From the NCBI RefSeq assembly GCF_901709675.1, contig NC_051095.1, positions 19,933,456 to 19,997,455 of the forward strand: DNA of 64,000 nt. Reading direction: 5' to 3'. Every line of letters begins with the position of its first letter. The first letter of the stretch is position 1. Shown here one piece after another: positions 26,543-39,866 of the stretch. The notes under the pieces are model-generated. The model saw nothing but the letters and a program-made list of their open reading frames with translations, was not told where the DNA came from and did no database searches. This stretch comes from Syngnathus acus (taxonomy: Eukaryota > Chordata > Actinopteri > Syngnathiformes > Syngnathidae). A program made the translations under genes and the position numbers.

Positions 26543-27213
26543 TCCAAATAAAAATAAGAACATTTAAATTGTCATATCAAGCTGCAAGCAAGCTTCTTGT
26601 CACATTGATGGCACAACAACAACAAAGCAAAAGAACGTATGGTTATTTAGAGTGGCATGGAAATGAGGTGAGCTCAAGAGCCATTCTTCTGATTCAGAAA
26701 AAGCCCTGCATGACTCAAGTGATGAACACACGTTGCAAAAGTGAACAAAAAAACGGAAATTACACTTTTAGATTAAGTAATCCTCAATCTTAGGTTCCTC
26801 AGCAAACAGACAGAGTGAAGAACTGGCTGTTGATCTATTTAAGCAGCTGTGTGATGGAATACAAATGCAGTCATGACTACATTATATTTATTCATGAATT
26901 TCAATAGCTGTGAATGAGTCCACTAACACCAAGTTGGATTCATTCAGTGAGCTCCGTGCAGTGCATTAAAATATAATAATGCTCACCAGAAATTGTATGT
27001 TTGAAAATGTATATAAGTCAAAAGGGGACTTTAGTAGACATACCAAAACGGTAATGACTTTTATTTTAGTGGGTGATTTTATTGTTGTTGTGTTACCGTA
27101 ATATCGTAGGTGGCCTGACCAACGTCAATAAATGGACTTTTTGACTTATACCCCAAAAAAAACTTCTGGCTCTTAAAGAGTTATATTTCAGGATGGCAAA
27201 CGTCTGGTGGTTA

Positions 27214-27361
27214 CTGGATGGATGGATGGATGGATGGATGGATGGATGGATGGATGGATGGATGGATGGATGGATGGATGGATGGATGGATGGATGGATG
27301 GATGGATGGATGGATGGATGGATGGATGGATGGATGGATGGATGGATGGATGGATGGATGG
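27214..27361. repeat. (GATG)n microsatellite, about 37 units
   Basis: 148 bp of perfect tetranucleotide repeat. The open frames of MDGW and HPSI repeats are translations of it, not genes. Confidence 0.98.
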
Positions 27362-27682
27362 CAGTTTTTCCCACTGCATTATGTGTTCAAACTTTGAGGC
27401 TCAAAGAACAATGTGAAGAAAAACTTTCCAATAGTTTCAAAAAAGGGATTTTTTCATCTGTTTGTGTTTTTCTTTCACACTTTTATGCCTGAGTGCTCTT
27501 TCACATGGAGAAAGCGAGAGACAAAACAATGACTGATGCAGTGTGTGTTTGATTTGCACCACTGCTGAGTCAGCATGATAACAAACAGCTTTCTCTGTGA
27601 TTTATTTTTATCTCCTCTATATTGGATGTCATTTCCATAACCTGGCTGCTCTTTGCTTCTTTTTTGTTTTTGCTGACCACAG

Positions 27683-27745
27683 GCCTACATCCGTGTTCTG
27701 GACATGAATGAACATCGGCCCGTCTTCTTCAAGACTCTCTATGAG
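27683..27745 (+). CDS. fat2: fat2 coding exon 7 (63 nt, end of repeat 13)
   Basis: Reads AYIRVLDMNEHRPVFFKTLYE, containing the inter-repeat linker. 21 codons, phase 0-0, so it can be skipped without frame loss. The acceptor is CCACAG and the donor GAG|GTGTGG. Confidence 0.9.
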
Positions 27746-28250
27746 GTGTGGGCTTGTGTGAATACTGTGGAGTATTGGAATTTTTATGTAAATGAAGACT
27801 AAAAGAAGCCTTCACTGACTTTAGTCAATGTAGCATAGATGGAAACCTGGATTGAAAAAAGGGTTTGCATTTGGAATTTAGGGTTGGGGGTGATATTTTA
27901 TGGTAAAGTGAGTGAGTTAGGATTTCAGGTTAGGGGTTAGGCTTTGTGTTTTAGAGTTAGGGTTGATCTTTAATCAGTATAGTTTAGTTTAATCCAGGAG
28001 GTTTTGGGTCAGGCTCAGTTTTAGGGTTAGGTTTTGAGGTTATATGGAGGATGAATGGGTTGGAAATAGGGATTTGGGTTTCAGGTTAGGGTACCGAAAA
28101 AGTCTACGAAAACCGCAAAACTGAAAGAATTACCGGTAATACTTCAATGTTAGGGTTTATCGCGGTAATGATGGTTCCAACTGAAAATGGTTCGAGGTTC
28201 AAAGTGTCACTGCGTTATTTCTCTCACTTACTGGTCACCGTGTCTGTCAG
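27746..28250 (+). other. Intron 6 with degenerate GGGTTAG-type repeat
   Basis: 505 bp. From about 27850 to 28110 phrases such as TTAGGGTTAG, GGGTTAGG and TTTGAGGTTA recur imperfectly, telomere-like but too irregular for true telomeric DNA. Confidence 0.7.
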
Positions 28251-28463
28251 GTGAGGGTGCCTGAGGACACGCCACCCTGGAAGGACATCCTACACATAGG
28301 GGCACACGATGATGACGCCAACAGCAAGCTGGTCTTCTCAATTCACAGCAGCGTGCATCCCAACAGCTACAAACTCTTCCACCTGGATCCCAAGAGCGGT
28401 GTCCTGGCCACCACAGACAAACTGGACTACGAGACCATCTTGCAGCACACGCTTGTTGTCATG
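28251..28463 (+). CDS. fat2: fat2 coding exon 8 (repeat 14)
   Basis: Starts VRVPEDTPPWKDILHIGA and continues HDDDANSKLVFSIHSS, LDPKSGVLATTDKLDYE, ending HTLVVM. 71 codons, phase 0-0. The acceptor is CTGTCAG and the donor ATG|GTAATG. The pattern matches YEVRVPQDTVPG...HTLTVM of human FAT2. Confidence 0.93.
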
Positions 28464-29705
28464 GTAATGGCCACACTGTTACACCGTAGTGTAAATGAGT
28501 GGCTTTTTTTTAAGTGCATTGTCATAGATCTTACACCACAGACTCTCAATAAGGTTGAGATATCGGGATGATGTGTCAAGTTTATTTATATAGCCTTTCA
28601 TCACAAAAGAGTCTGAAAGGGCTTCACAGGCCCACAGAACACAAAAATCAACGATATCCCCTGGTCAATAACCCCTTCCGAGCAAGGAAAAATCATGACA
28701 AAACCCATTTAGGAGGTAAACAACATTGAGAAGGGTCCACAATTAGAGTGATCCAATTCCAGGCTGACCAGGCTGGATGCTGAATGGGCAACATTGATCA
28801 CTATGATGCTGTACAGTGTTAATTAAGACAGTGTGAGAGTCCATTTAATAAAATGAAGCGTCGCAGGTACACACCTCCAGGAGAGTGGTCCTCCGCAGCT
28901 CTTTTTATTGTTGGACAATGAATTATTATTATTATTAAGCACACTCACTTGAATTATCACCACCAAGCCCCCTCTCTGAATAGGAGAGAAGGGGCTGATG
29001 AGAGGAGAAGCGGCAGTAAAACAGACAAAAAGTCGGAATGTCAGGGAGTAAGGCAGTGCAAGATTCTACGTGTGGTTTAAGTAGATGTGAGAGTATAGAA
29101 ATAAGTCAGGTCGAGAAATAAATATTTCTATACAGTGGAGGCTGATTGTTTCAAATCAGTTTCTGTTTGGAAGCACAGTACACTACCGTCCACACGCATA
29201 CACGTAGTTTTTAGGATTCCTTGGTTCTTAATAGAGTTGATATCATGGTATGGTGGTGGTGGCCACCAGTACTGTTGGTACTAGGAGGAGGCAACATCTA
29301 GTCAGGCGCTCCCCTTGGCCTCTATTCCAAACCAAGATAGCTTTGAGGTCAGGGAATGGAATGCAAATTATTTAAAACTACGGAAATTCTTGAACTAGCA
29401 ACTATTTTCATTCTGTTCGGGCCATTTTGACACCTTCACTCTAAAGAGGCCAACCATCTCACCCCCTGCTAGGCCTACCCAAAGCATCACTCCCCCAGCC
29501 CCTTGCTGATAGTCAACCACCAACAACCAGTTAAGCCAAACATCTGCATGTTACTTATCAGCATTTTTTTTTTTATACTGCTCCCTTCATACCATGCATT
29601 TAACTGACAGGAAACATTCCTGAAAGCACTTTTGTCACTATTGCTCTCTAAGTAACACTCAAATTATTCTCAGTATCACCACATGAGATGTTCCTTCCCT
29701 CTTAG
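28464..29705 (+). other. Intron 7
   Basis: 1.24 kb, GT-AG. Holds a dispersed repeat (28575-28840). A block at 28850-29160 has TCTTTTTATTG and pyrimidine/purine-rich text that could be an old LTR fragment; this is weak. Confidence 0.75.
28575..28840. repeat. Dispersed teleost repeat of the 'TTTATTTATATAGC' type
   Basis: Begins AGTTTATTTATATAGCCTTTC, followed by GGCTTCACAGG, 'AGATATCCCCTGG'-like and GAGCAAGGAAAAATC phrases. I know similar strings as frequent interspersed repeats of fish genomes. Family not assigned. Confidence 0.45.
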
Positions 29706-29916
29706 GTGCGTGACCAGGAGATACCAGTCAAGAGGAATTTTGCCAAAGTGATGGTGCATGTGGAGGACTGCAATGACCATGCACCTGCCTTCCTGCGCAC
29801 GCGCTATGAGGCCGCCGTGTCTAATGTGTCGCCTGTCGGCTACGAGGTGGTGCGTGTCAAGGCCCTGGACGGTGACGCAGGCAGCAATGCCAACATTGCG
29901 TACTCCCTGCATTCCG
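29706..29916 (+). CDS. fat2: fat2 coding exon 9: end of repeat 14, start of 15
   Basis: VRDQEIPVKRNFAKVMVHVE is nearly identical to FAT2 ([20 protein letters not shown]). The linker DCNDHAPAF follows, then a new repeat RTRYEAAVSNVSPVGYEVVR. The donor is TTCCG|GTGAGC, phase 1. A poly(T) run begins 10 nt downstream. Confidence 0.95.
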
Positions 29917-30502
29917 GTGAGCAGCTTTTTTTTTTTTTTTTTTACAATTACACTGTTACCTTGACTTAAAAGTGTCCCAGTTTCCCAGGTTTTTTTTTTT
30001 AGTTATGAGCCATTTGTGAGCCAAAATATGAGTTGTGACCAGACACGATCACTCGAGTGAAGTGGGGAAGAAAATTAATTTGGTGGGAAGTGGGAAAAAG
30101 ATTAATTAATCAAGGTACTTGCAAGTGGGAGAGCTATTTATTGAACGGGATAGAATACAGAAGAATACGAAGTGAGAACACTCGCAAGGAGGCCACAACT
30201 CATGCCCAGACGCTCACATGCAAACTCGCTGATGTCCTCCTGAAGTCACTCACAAGGCTACACCACTTAAAGCCAGCACACACATATTTCAGTGTGAACA
30301 ATGATTACACAATATGAAACCAGTTTATTGATTTACATTTTCTTCCAATATATTTGATCACATTTTACAATAGACAGCTATTTTTCTTGACTCAAAAACA
30401 AGAAATAAAAAACGTGGTGTTTTAGGAATCTGGAAGAGATGGCATTTCAGTTGAAATGCAAATTAAATAACGGAAAATAATTTGATATCCAAGTAAATTG
30501 AG

Positions 30503-30863
30503 GGCGGCTCGGTGGTGCATTGGCTAGCACGTCCGCCTCACAGTTAGGAGGGTGCGGGTTCGATTCCACCTCCGGCCCTCCCTGTATGGAGTTTGCATGT
30601 TCTCCCCGTGTCCGCGTGGGTTTTCTCCGGGCACTCCGGTTTCCTCCCACATCCCCCAAAACATGCTTGGTAGGCCGATTGAGCACTCCAAATTGCCCCT
30701 AAGTGTGAGTGCGAGTGCAGATGGTTGTTTGTGTCTGTGCCCTGCGATTGGCTGGCAACCACTTCAGGGTGTCCCCCGCCTACTACCCGATGACTGCTGG
30801 GATAGGCTCCGGCACGCCTGTGACCCCCGTGGGGACAAAGCGGTACAGAAAATGGATGGATGG
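30503..30863 (+). mobile_element. Full-length DANA-like SINE with 12-bp target-site duplication
   Basis: The element starts GGCGGCTCGGTGGTGC, has an A box (TGGTGCATTGG) and the exact B box GGTTCGATTCC. It runs through GGAGTTTGCATGTTCTCCCC and TCTCCGGGCACTCCGG to ACAGAAAATGGATGGATGG. It is flanked by a perfect direct repeat AAGTAAATTGAG at 30491-30502 and 30864-30875, the signature of LINE-mediated insertion. This is the reference copy for the degraded ones in this window. Confidence 0.93.
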
Positions 30864-31310
30864 AAGTAAATTGAGTTTAAAGCTTGGTCACAGAACAAAT
30901 TACACTCATCGTCAAAGTACCAGGGTATTTTTTTTTCACATCTGAAACATCCCAATGTTTTCCCGTACTTTCTTCCCCCGGATCCCTACCCCCGCGCCGT
31001 TGTTCATCAGCCAGTTAAGAGCTCCACTAAAGCAGAGTGCTCAAGGACGCCATTATGAGACCTCGGAGTGTCGTTGGAGTGGTTCTCGATTTCCTCCCCC
31101 AGTGATCATTTTATGTTTGGGATTTCCTGGGCTCAAGCCAGCTCTCCGTAGCCGTTTTATTGTTTCATTTGCGCCGTGCACAGAATGTCACGGAACAAAT
31201 ACCGCACAGCTTTGGCAAGGGATTTGTCTCTGATCCCAGAGCACAATGAAAAAAGAAAAGGGCCTACCTGGATGTGATTTATTATGTGTTAGTCGCAGGA
31301 CAAAACCTTG

Positions 31311-31633
31311 ACCAGCTCAGTGGCGTAGTGGTAGAGTGTCCTCCCTGAGACTGGAAGGTTGTGGGTTCAAACCCCGGCCGGGTCATACCAAAGACTATAA
31401 AAATGGGACCCATTGCCTCCCTGCTTGGCACTCAGCATTAAGGGTTGGAATTGGGGGGTTAGATCACCAACTGATTCCCGAGCGCGGCACCGCTGCTGCT
31501 CACTGCTCCCCTCTCCCCCAGGGGATGGGTTAAAATCACACGGGGATGGGTTAAATGCAGAGGACAAATTTCACCACACCCAGGTGTGTGTGTGACGATC
31601 ATTGGGACTTTAATCTTTAATCTTTAATCTTTA
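31311..31633 (+). mobile_element. tRNA-derived SINE, copy 2
   Basis: Almost identical to the copies at 5902 and 43843. The A box reads TGGCGTAGTGG (C-to-G change relative to the other two), the B box is GGTTCAAACCC, and the tail is (TTTAATC)n. No clear target-site duplication was found. Confidence 0.88.
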
Positions 31634-32583
31634 TCTACTGCTGAGATTATTGTTCACGCAGCATATTTTACTAAATAAAAAATGAAGAAAAGATTCATGG
31701 GAAGCAGGGAGCATAAAGAAAGAGTTGCTTTCCTCAAGTGACTTATTATTGTGCATCAATATGGATTGTAAAACTGTTCAATTGTACGCTAACAATACAC
31801 AATTACTCTCCCTGTCTTGCCAACAAGGTTCCAAATTTACATCGACAAGCTAACAAATGGCAATCATTTTAACCTAGATTGTTAGTGGATGTTACAACAG
31901 TCTTCCCGCATGTAGCCACGGATTTCCTGCGCATTTCATTTAGAAATCAAATCTTCTGTAAGTAGCTAAATGACATTCTGCTCTTCTCGTGAATAATGTT
32001 TCAGTTCTGTCATTTAAGTTGAATGACAGTGACATAATGACATAGTTTGAAACATCGCTGAAATTTTAAAGAGTCCATTGCGAGGGCACCTCCGATTTTT
32101 GGCTTCTTATGAGATTGTTTGTGGATATTTTTAGCTGAAATGAATCAGTAATCGAAGAAAGCCTTCTGAGTAGCAGACAAAACTCAAGCATCAATTATAG
32201 CCGTTGACATTCATCCACCAAAATCAAAGTTAATGGATGAGTACTGACATTGTGTTCAGGTTGTAGTATGTCAATGCAACCTATAGCAACTGTTAATATC
32301 CAAAAAGTCATGTATCATTAAATTTTAATCTCAAAGTTGAATGTAGAAGCGTGTGACTTTACGATTCGCCACACATCCTTTTCCAGTTGCGCATTCAATA
32401 GCTCGTAAGTTGCTGCACACTCAATTCCTACAAAATGAGTTTAAAAACCTAAACAAGACATGATCAGCTGAGTTTCCTTTACCTTTGATACTACTTTGGA
32501 CACCGGGGAAATTTGTGGGGCACACAGAACGGCTACACAGGAAAAATTCCAACTTTGACACATTATTTTCTTTCCTCTAACAG

Positions 32584-35500
32584 GCAACATCAACAACATA
32601 TTCTTCATCGATCAAATCCTGGGCTCCATCAGCGTGTCCAAACCTTTCGACCTGCAGCAGCAGGACCCTTTCCACCTCACGGTGAAGGCCACTGATCAGG
32701 GCTTTCCTCAACGCAGCGACATCTGCTCTGTCCACGTTCATGTCCGCATCTCTGACCACACCCCACCAGTCTTCCATGATGATGAATATCTTGCAGAAAT
32801 CAGCGAGCAGAGTGTTTCAGGGACACCGGTGGTCACCATCTCGGCCTCCAGTCCAGCTGCAATAAATTACGGTATCGAAAGTGGCAACCAGGACGGAACA
32901 TTTCACATCAACCGATACACTGGCATGATCACAATACAAAATCATCTGGATTTTGAGACGTGTGCCTCCTACACGCTTAACGTTTCAGCATCCACTAGTT
33001 CTGGAGCTGTGTCCAAGACAGCAGTTTACATCTATGTAATCGATGAGAACGATAACACTCCTATTTTTGCACGGAGCGAGTACACCGGACAAATAAGTGA
33101 AGCGGAACACATCAATAGCCTGGTGATGTCGGAAGACAACATGCCTTTGGTTGTCCAGGCTTCGGATGAGGACCAAGATGCGAACGCACTACTTGTCTAT
33201 GAGATCTTGGAAGAGGAGGCCGGAAAAGTGTTCAAGATCGACAGTAGCACAGGTGCAATCTCACTCGCGGCGCTGATAGACTTTGAACGTGAGGCTGAGT
33301 ATCACTTCAGCGTGCAGGTGAAAGATTCTGGGAAACCATCACTGTACGCTACCCAACCTGTCAAGGTTACTGTGCGTGTCCTGGACGTAAATGATGTCCC
33401 GCCACGGTTCTCTGCCACTGTATACGAGTCGTCCATCATCTTTCCGCCAGTCACGGGCACGGAGGTAACAAGGGTGGTGGCTCACGATGCAGACTCTGCA
33501 GTCTCATACAGCATTGACAAAGGACATCTCCAGGATGTCTTTTCTATTCATTCCGCCACTGGAGTCATCACGGTGAGCAACGTCTTGAAGTTTAAGCCAT
33601 TTTACCAATTAGTAGTTAGCTCCTCAGATGGGCTTCACAGAGACTCTGCCATTGTGAGGGTGAATGTCACTAATGTCACAGATAGTGGTCTAAACTTTGA
33701 GCAAAACACCTATTCAGTGAGCGTTTCAGAGAACCTGAACAGCGTGAAAATGTTAGCAGCGCTCAAACCAACAGGATGTTACCTAAACGAGCCTCTCTCG
33801 TATTCTCTGTTGAACCCCGTGGGGAGGTTTGCAATCTCCCGGACATCCGGTGTCATGGAGACCACGGGCGTGCCCTTTGACCGCGAGGACACAGACGTCT
33901 ACAATGTAGTGGTGATGTTACAAGATACAAGAACTCCACCAAGGACAGCCACCGCTCTGGTGAAAGTCTTTATCGACGACGTCAACGACAACCCACCTCT
34001 GTTCCTCAACCTCCCGTTCTCAATGACGATACCTGAAGATGTAGAACCGGGAGATGTTGTGTACCAGGCCATTGCCACTGACAGAGATCTGGGTGAGAAC
34101 GGATCCATTGTGTACTCTCTGGAGGAGGATTATGAGCTCTTCAGGATAGATCGAGATATGGGAGATGTTTCCCTTCAGAGGCCTTTTGATTTTGACACCC
34201 TAAGCAAATATGTCTTGACGATCCAGGCGATGGATGAGGGGGATCCCGGTCACATGACCCAGGCACAGCTCAGTATTCAAGTGAGGAACCGGTCTAACCC
34301 AATTTTCCAAACACTTTTATATCCTCTGAAAGTCCCAGAAAGTGTCCCCCCCTTCACTACCATCTTGCACGTGCAGGCCAGGAATCCTGAAGGCTATCGC
34401 CTGACTTACAACCTAGTGGAGGAAAATGCTTCCAAGCACTTTCATATTGACTTCAAGACGGGTGTGTTGTCAGTCACTACCCCGTTAGACTATGAGAGCC
34501 AGACCCTACATGTGCTTACTGTGCGAGCCACAGATTCTGTGAGTGGAGCATTTTCAGAGGCATCTATTGAGGTGGAGGTTGATGATGTGAACGATAACGC
34601 CCCCTTTTTCTCCCAGCAAATATACACTGCCAACATTGCGGAGGGGCTTCCTATTGGCTCCTCAGTACTTCAGCTTTCTGCCTTCGACTTGGACTCTGGC
34701 AGAAATAAAGATCTGACATTTCACATGGCGAGAACAGAAGGCAACGAAACCAATTTCTTCGACATAGACCAACAAAGCGGATTGATTTTCTTAAAGCAAG
34801 TTCTGGACTATGAAAGCGTGAATCACTTCCAGTTGAGAATTCACGTGGTTGACAATGGAAGCATCGCCCTCAGTGGTGAGGCTGTTGTCTTGGTTAATGT
34901 CACTGATGTCAATGACAATCCCCCAGACTTTGTCAGCTCTCATTTCCAAGCCTCGTTGGACGAATCTGCAAAGTGTGGCCTCATTGTAATCAAAATTCAG
35001 GCGTCCGATCCAGATATCGCAGACACCAACAACCTCAAGTACAAAATCCTTTCAGGCAATGAAGACCACTACTTCAACATCAATGAGACCTCTGGGATCA
35101 TCTCTTTCGCTAACATCTGCAAGAGGAACCTGGATCCGTACTACAACCTGACAGTGGCAGTGTCAGATGGCGTGTTCCAGAAAAGTGCGCCGGTCAACAT
35201 TGACATGATCAATAGCAACAGACACAGCCCATACTTTCGACAGAGCACGTATGAAGCGGAACTTACTGAAAATGCAGAGGCAGGAACCCGTGTGATCCGG
35301 CTTGCCGCCATTGACCCAGATGATGGGCCTTACGGCAGTGTGGACTACACCATCATAAACAAGCTGGCGGATGAGAAGTTCGCCATTAACGCAAACGGTC
35401 AGATTGTCACCACACAACCGCTAGATAGAGAAAACCCTGACCAGAGGGTAATCGCCATCAAAGTGATGGCAAAAGATGGTGGCGGTAAAGTGGCCTTTTG

Positions 35501-36645
35501 CACAGTCAAGATCATACTGGCGGATGACAACGACAATGTTCCACAGTTCAAAGCATCCGAGTACCAGGTTGCTATTCAGTCGACCGTCAACAAAGGCTCC
35601 CCTGTCATTCAAATTATGGCATATGATGCAGACGATGGTAAAAACGCCGACATCACCTACACCGTAGATGAAGGTGAAGGGGCCACAGAGGATGTGATTG
35701 AGATCAACCCATTCACTGGTGTGGTGAGCGTCAAAGAAAGCTTGCTCAGCATGGAGAATAGGATCTTCAACTTCAAGGTAAAGGCTCGCGACGGCAGCTT
35801 CCCGTTCTACAACTCCACCGTCCCTGTGCGAGTCAAAGTGCTCCCTCCTGAAATTCCTCTGCCAAAGTTTGTTGAGCCTCTATACACCTTCTCAGCTGCT
35901 GAGGACACACCTGTTGGGACCGAGATTGGCTCGGTGAAAGCTGACTCAAACATGCCGCTCATTTACAGCCTGGTTGATGGTAACACAGTGGAGAGCAACA
36001 GAGACAAAGTGTTCAGCTTGGACAAAGAAAGTGGAACGTTGCTACTGGAGAAGACCATAGACCACGAGAGGACCAAGTGGTATCAAATTGATGTGTTGGC
36101 TCAGGCCAATCACAATGGAACCGACGTGGCCTCAATGGTGTCGGTCAGTATCCAGGTACGGGACGTCAATGACAACCAACCAGTCTTTGACGCCAACCCA
36201 TACAAAGCCTACCTGGCAGAGAACATGCCCATTGGAACCACTATTATTCAGGTGACTGCCAATGACCCGGACACGGACACCAATGGTCTGGTCACCTACA
36301 GCCTGGAGTCACTACCTGATGATGACGCCAACACCACTGACCTGTTCTCCATCGACGGCGATACTGGCTGGATTGTGACTGTGCGAGAGGCTGACTGCGA
36401 GGCATCCAGGCTGCACCGCTTCCACGTGCTGGCCACTGACCATGGCGGCGATGCCAAGCTATCATCCAGCGTCCTGGTGGAAGTAACGGTGGCAGATGAA
36501 AATGACAGCCCTCCGGCGTTCACCGAGGATGCTTACCATGGCTCGGTGGCAGAGAACAGTCGCCCTGGCGAAGTTATTGTCTCCATGACGACCACCGACG
36601 CAGACGTGTCACTGGAGAACCGTCTGGTGACGTGCTATATCACAG
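32584..36645 (+). CDS. fat2: fat2 giant coding exon 10: repeats 15-28 in part
   Basis: 4,062 nt encoding about 1,354 residues (1583-2936). Thirteen inter-repeat linkers are visible, among them IDENDNTPIF, LDVNDVPPRF, IDDVNDNPPLF, VDDVNDNAPFF, VTDVNDNPPDF, LADDNDNVPQF, VRDVNDNQPVF and VADENDSPPAF. Several linkers are degenerate (RISDHTPPVF, NVTDSGLNF, INSNRHSPYF, LPPEIPLPKF), matching degenerate linkers in human FAT2. Diagnostic blocks are YTIINKLADEKFAIN and KASEYQVAIQSTVNKGSPV. Many N-glycosylation sequons are present. The exon ends TCACAG|GTGCTT in phase 1; the open frame runs only 17 nt into the intron before a stop. Vertebrate Fat genes share a central exon of about 4 kb. Confidence 0.97.
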
Positions 36646-37069
36646 GTGCTTATTTATTGTAAACTTTCACAACTCACCTGGGTTATAATGATTTGTGTAT
36701 TTTATTATAGTTTTTTTTTATTTCATCTTGACTTAATTTCATATTCTTGTGTGTTTTATTACAGTTAGTTTTAATTTCATCTTGACTGTTGCTGTCTAAA
36801 TTCAGGCAGTTTGAATTCGTCTTTAAAGCGGATTTTTTTTCAAACACACACGTATATAAAAACATGCCAGAAATGCAGGAGGTTTAAGACATCTGGTCCA
36901 GCTCCGACCTTACGAAAGTGCCACCATGTTCCGACCACAGAAAACTAAAATGTTTGGCGATTTAGATTCGCCCATCTGTCCAGTAAACGACTTTAGAACC
37001 ATTTAGTAGCAATCAAACAACATTTGTATGAATTTGTCTATGAAGGGTCCCTGGTAAAATGGCTCTTCA

Positions 37070-37310
37070 AAAAAAAAATGGCAGACATGGCCTCTTGAAA
37101 CTTGTGGGTATGCTCATAATAAATATGCATACCAAATTTCATGTTGCTAAGTCAAACTGGTTTTGAGTCTATAATTTAAAAAAAAAAAAAGTCCCAGAAT
37201 GCATTGCTCAAGTAGTCAAAGTTTAACATAACTCTAAAATGGCCGCTCAAACCACATTGTCAGTCTTTCTGTCTTTTTAGGTACGCCTTCTTGAGACTTG
37301 TCATTCATTT
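37070..37310 (+). repeat. Dispersed 'CATGGCCTCTTGAAACTTGTGGG' family copy
   Basis: Shares CTCTTGAAACTTGTGGG, TACCAAATTTCATGTTGCTA and AAACTGGTTTTGAG with the array at 22440-23170, in the same orientation as the gene. Confidence 0.5.
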
Positions 37311-39564
37311 ACTATTGTTCAGACAGCCTCGCTCAGAAGTGATTATTTTTACCTTTTGTTAGCATTACATTGTGAAGGAGAACCTAATGCAGGTGCTTTC
37401 TCTGTGCATCATCAATCCCACTGATTATTTACTGACTTCTGCTGACAGTGAGGCCAGTTGAAAATCCCTGTTAATCACCGCTTCACCAAGTGCCGATGTG
37501 GTGTTAATTGAGCCTCGATGAATCACAAAAGACGTGCACTGACGTGAATACCAACCACGTCCCCCGCAGCCAACAACAACAATAAAATCTCACATTGATG
37601 CAAATCTTTAGTATTTCCCCCGCAATGCATGCCCCCAGACAGTCCAGTGTGCTCAAAAGGGAGATTGCAGACAAAACAGACTTTGAAAATGTGGAACCAG
37701 CATAACATTGGTGCAGGAATTATTCATGAATGCAAAGGTGTTCAAACACCCGCTGTTGAAGTTGAGTGTAGAAGTGTTTGGTCATCATGTCACTCATTCG
37801 CAAGTTTATTACCAATACAGGGCACTTGGTTTTCACCACACATGTTCTTTGAGGTCAGCTTTTTACGCACCAAAGCAGCAAGGTTGAGTTTATATATTAA
37901 GGTCACAAAAAGGTGACATGCTTAAACATTCCAAAATGTTCCTGTAATTTTTATCCCATAATTTCCCAACTCACTAAACCCATTGCTAGTAGCTCGTCAC
38001 CCAACAATGCGTTTTATTTTTTTGCAGGGTGGTGCCTTTGATTTTAAAGGAGCCATATGATGCTATGTCAACTGTTTTGGGGTTTTTAGCCATGTTAAAA
38101 TGCTAATCCCTCTGACACTATTTGGGCAATTCTACCTCATATGATGGCGGAATGACCTAAAAAGAAAACACAAGCCCAAAAGCACAACATAAATGCAGAA
38201 ACTTCAATGCAAATGTATCAAATCCACAACAAGACTAAGCAAAAAAGGATCCAATAAAGAGAAACTGCTTGACTTAAGACTTTAATGTTCCGAGAAGCAA
38301 GACTGTAACTATTAACCGCAACTAAGGGCAGTTCTCTTTAATTGAGCAGCAATGGGGAACACGTTTACATAAATAAATAATATCAGCCATCTAATAAAGT
38401 CTGCAGAGCAGCAAACAGCTTCCAAATTATGAATGCCAAGTACAGTATGTATTTCATACATTAATGCAGTAATCCTCCTAAAGGAAAGTGGAATGCGTAA
38501 GGTGGAAAATAATCCCTTCTCACACAGTGTAATGATATTTAAGTAACATTATTTAGTGTGCATTGTGTGTAAAGTTGCAGACACTGTCACATTAATATTA
38601 ATATAATGGCTTCTCTTGGCAATAATTAAAAGGGAAGTCTGTCAGGTCTAAGTACCATAAGACATTATTTTATACACTGAAAGAAGAGGAGAAGACAACC
38701 GGTATTCCTTTTGTTCGCGAGGAGAATTACGTAGAAGGCCCAGTTACAGTCCTCCACCAATTCTGGACTCCTCTTCCGCTATCTCCTCTTTTTATTTTGG
38801 GTTGCCCTGGTTACAAGAGGCGTTGCTACACTAAAGGGAGGGGAGATTGTGGCTGTAGCAACGCTGATTAGCTAACTAAAAAATGTTGTGTGGTGCGAGG
38901 CCTGGCCGATTCGTGACCCCAGCAATGCAGAGTCTGTCCTTAGTTGGTTGGCAGCCTCGTCCTAGGCTGCGATTTTCAAACGTGCTGGGTGCCGTGTCCC
39001 TGTAAAACAACGCTCTAGACTTTCTTGCTAAGTATCACACAATAATAATAATGAGTAAATAATCAGATACCTCTCGTGCATACACTCCAACAAACGTTAA
39101 GTAGATGTGAGATAACTTGCATGAAGTCTACTTAAACAAACATTGAGTAAATATGGGATAACTTAAAAACTGTTCCGGTCAACAACAATTTATGAATAGA
39201 AACTACAAGGTATAAAAGAGAAAGAACTTCTCTCGAACTAAACAAAGAACAAAGGTGTTCTGTTCATAACTAATGAGGGCCTCTCACAGATAAGAAAAGG
39301 AAGGAAGTCTAAGAACTCCCCAGAGCTAGACAGATATGTTGGCTTGAGCGAACATATGAGGCTTCCGGTTCAGGCCGACCAGCGCTCCTGCAAAAACAAT
39401 TATTCCAACAAAGTCAACCCTAAAATCTTCTTTACAATATGTTGTATGTGCCCCAGGTAGTCTAAACACAGCATTCTGATTAATATTGTGCTTGTGGAAT
39501 TTGAGCTAAGTAGCAAATTTCACCGTTTTTTATCCATCTCAGGACGCACCACTTGCTGTCTACT

Positions 39565-39673
39565 AAAAATGACATCACAGTTGCCAAATGTCAGGTCACA
39601 ACCAATCATGGATCATCTTCAGAAAACGAGGGAGCCGTGATTGGTTGTGACCTGCTGACTGTGATGTCATTTT
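39565..39673. repeat. Near-perfect hairpin, about 40-bp arms
   Basis: The left arm AAAATGACATCACAGT...GGTCACAACCAATCA is mirrored by TGATTGGTTGTGACC...ACTGTGATGTCATTTT. The loop is about 25 bp. I know similar strings as a common interspersed fish repeat, so this is probably part of a larger mobile relic. Confidence 0.8.
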
Positions 39674-39866
39674 CAATTTAGTTCACACTGTGTTTTGACT
39701 AGTTGGGCTCCACAGAACATATTACAAAGAAAATTTTGGGGTTGACTTTCCCCTTTAATGCTGAATAATATTGAAATAGAAATGAACAAAACCATTAGAA
39801 ATATAGTACTTGACAAAGCATGCTGTCACATCATGGTGTAACAGGTTTCTTTATTGTTGGCCACAG

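Larger units (their letters stand above)
25348..27682 (+). other. Intron 5, 2.3 kb
   Basis: GT-AG, acceptor ACCACAG. Contains two MITE-like elements (25728-25825 and 26400-26542) and the 148-bp GATG tract at 27214-27361. A GTTGGCGCAGTGGGTAGGTG block near 26023 resembles a SINE head but has no body. Confidence 0.85.
29917..32583 (+). other. Intron 8, 2.7 kb
   Basis: GT-AG, acceptor CTAACAG. Contains a full-length DANA-like SINE (30503-30863) and a tRNA-derived SINE (31311-31633). The segments between are unrecognised. Confidence 0.85.
36646..39866 (+). other. Intron 9, 3.2 kb
   Basis: GT-AG, acceptor GCCACAG. Contains a dispersed-family copy (37070-37310), a hairpin element (39565-39673), and a 38690-39420 block with TCTTTTTATTTTGGG and TATAAAAGAG that might be LTR debris. 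No exon recognised. Confidence 0.8.
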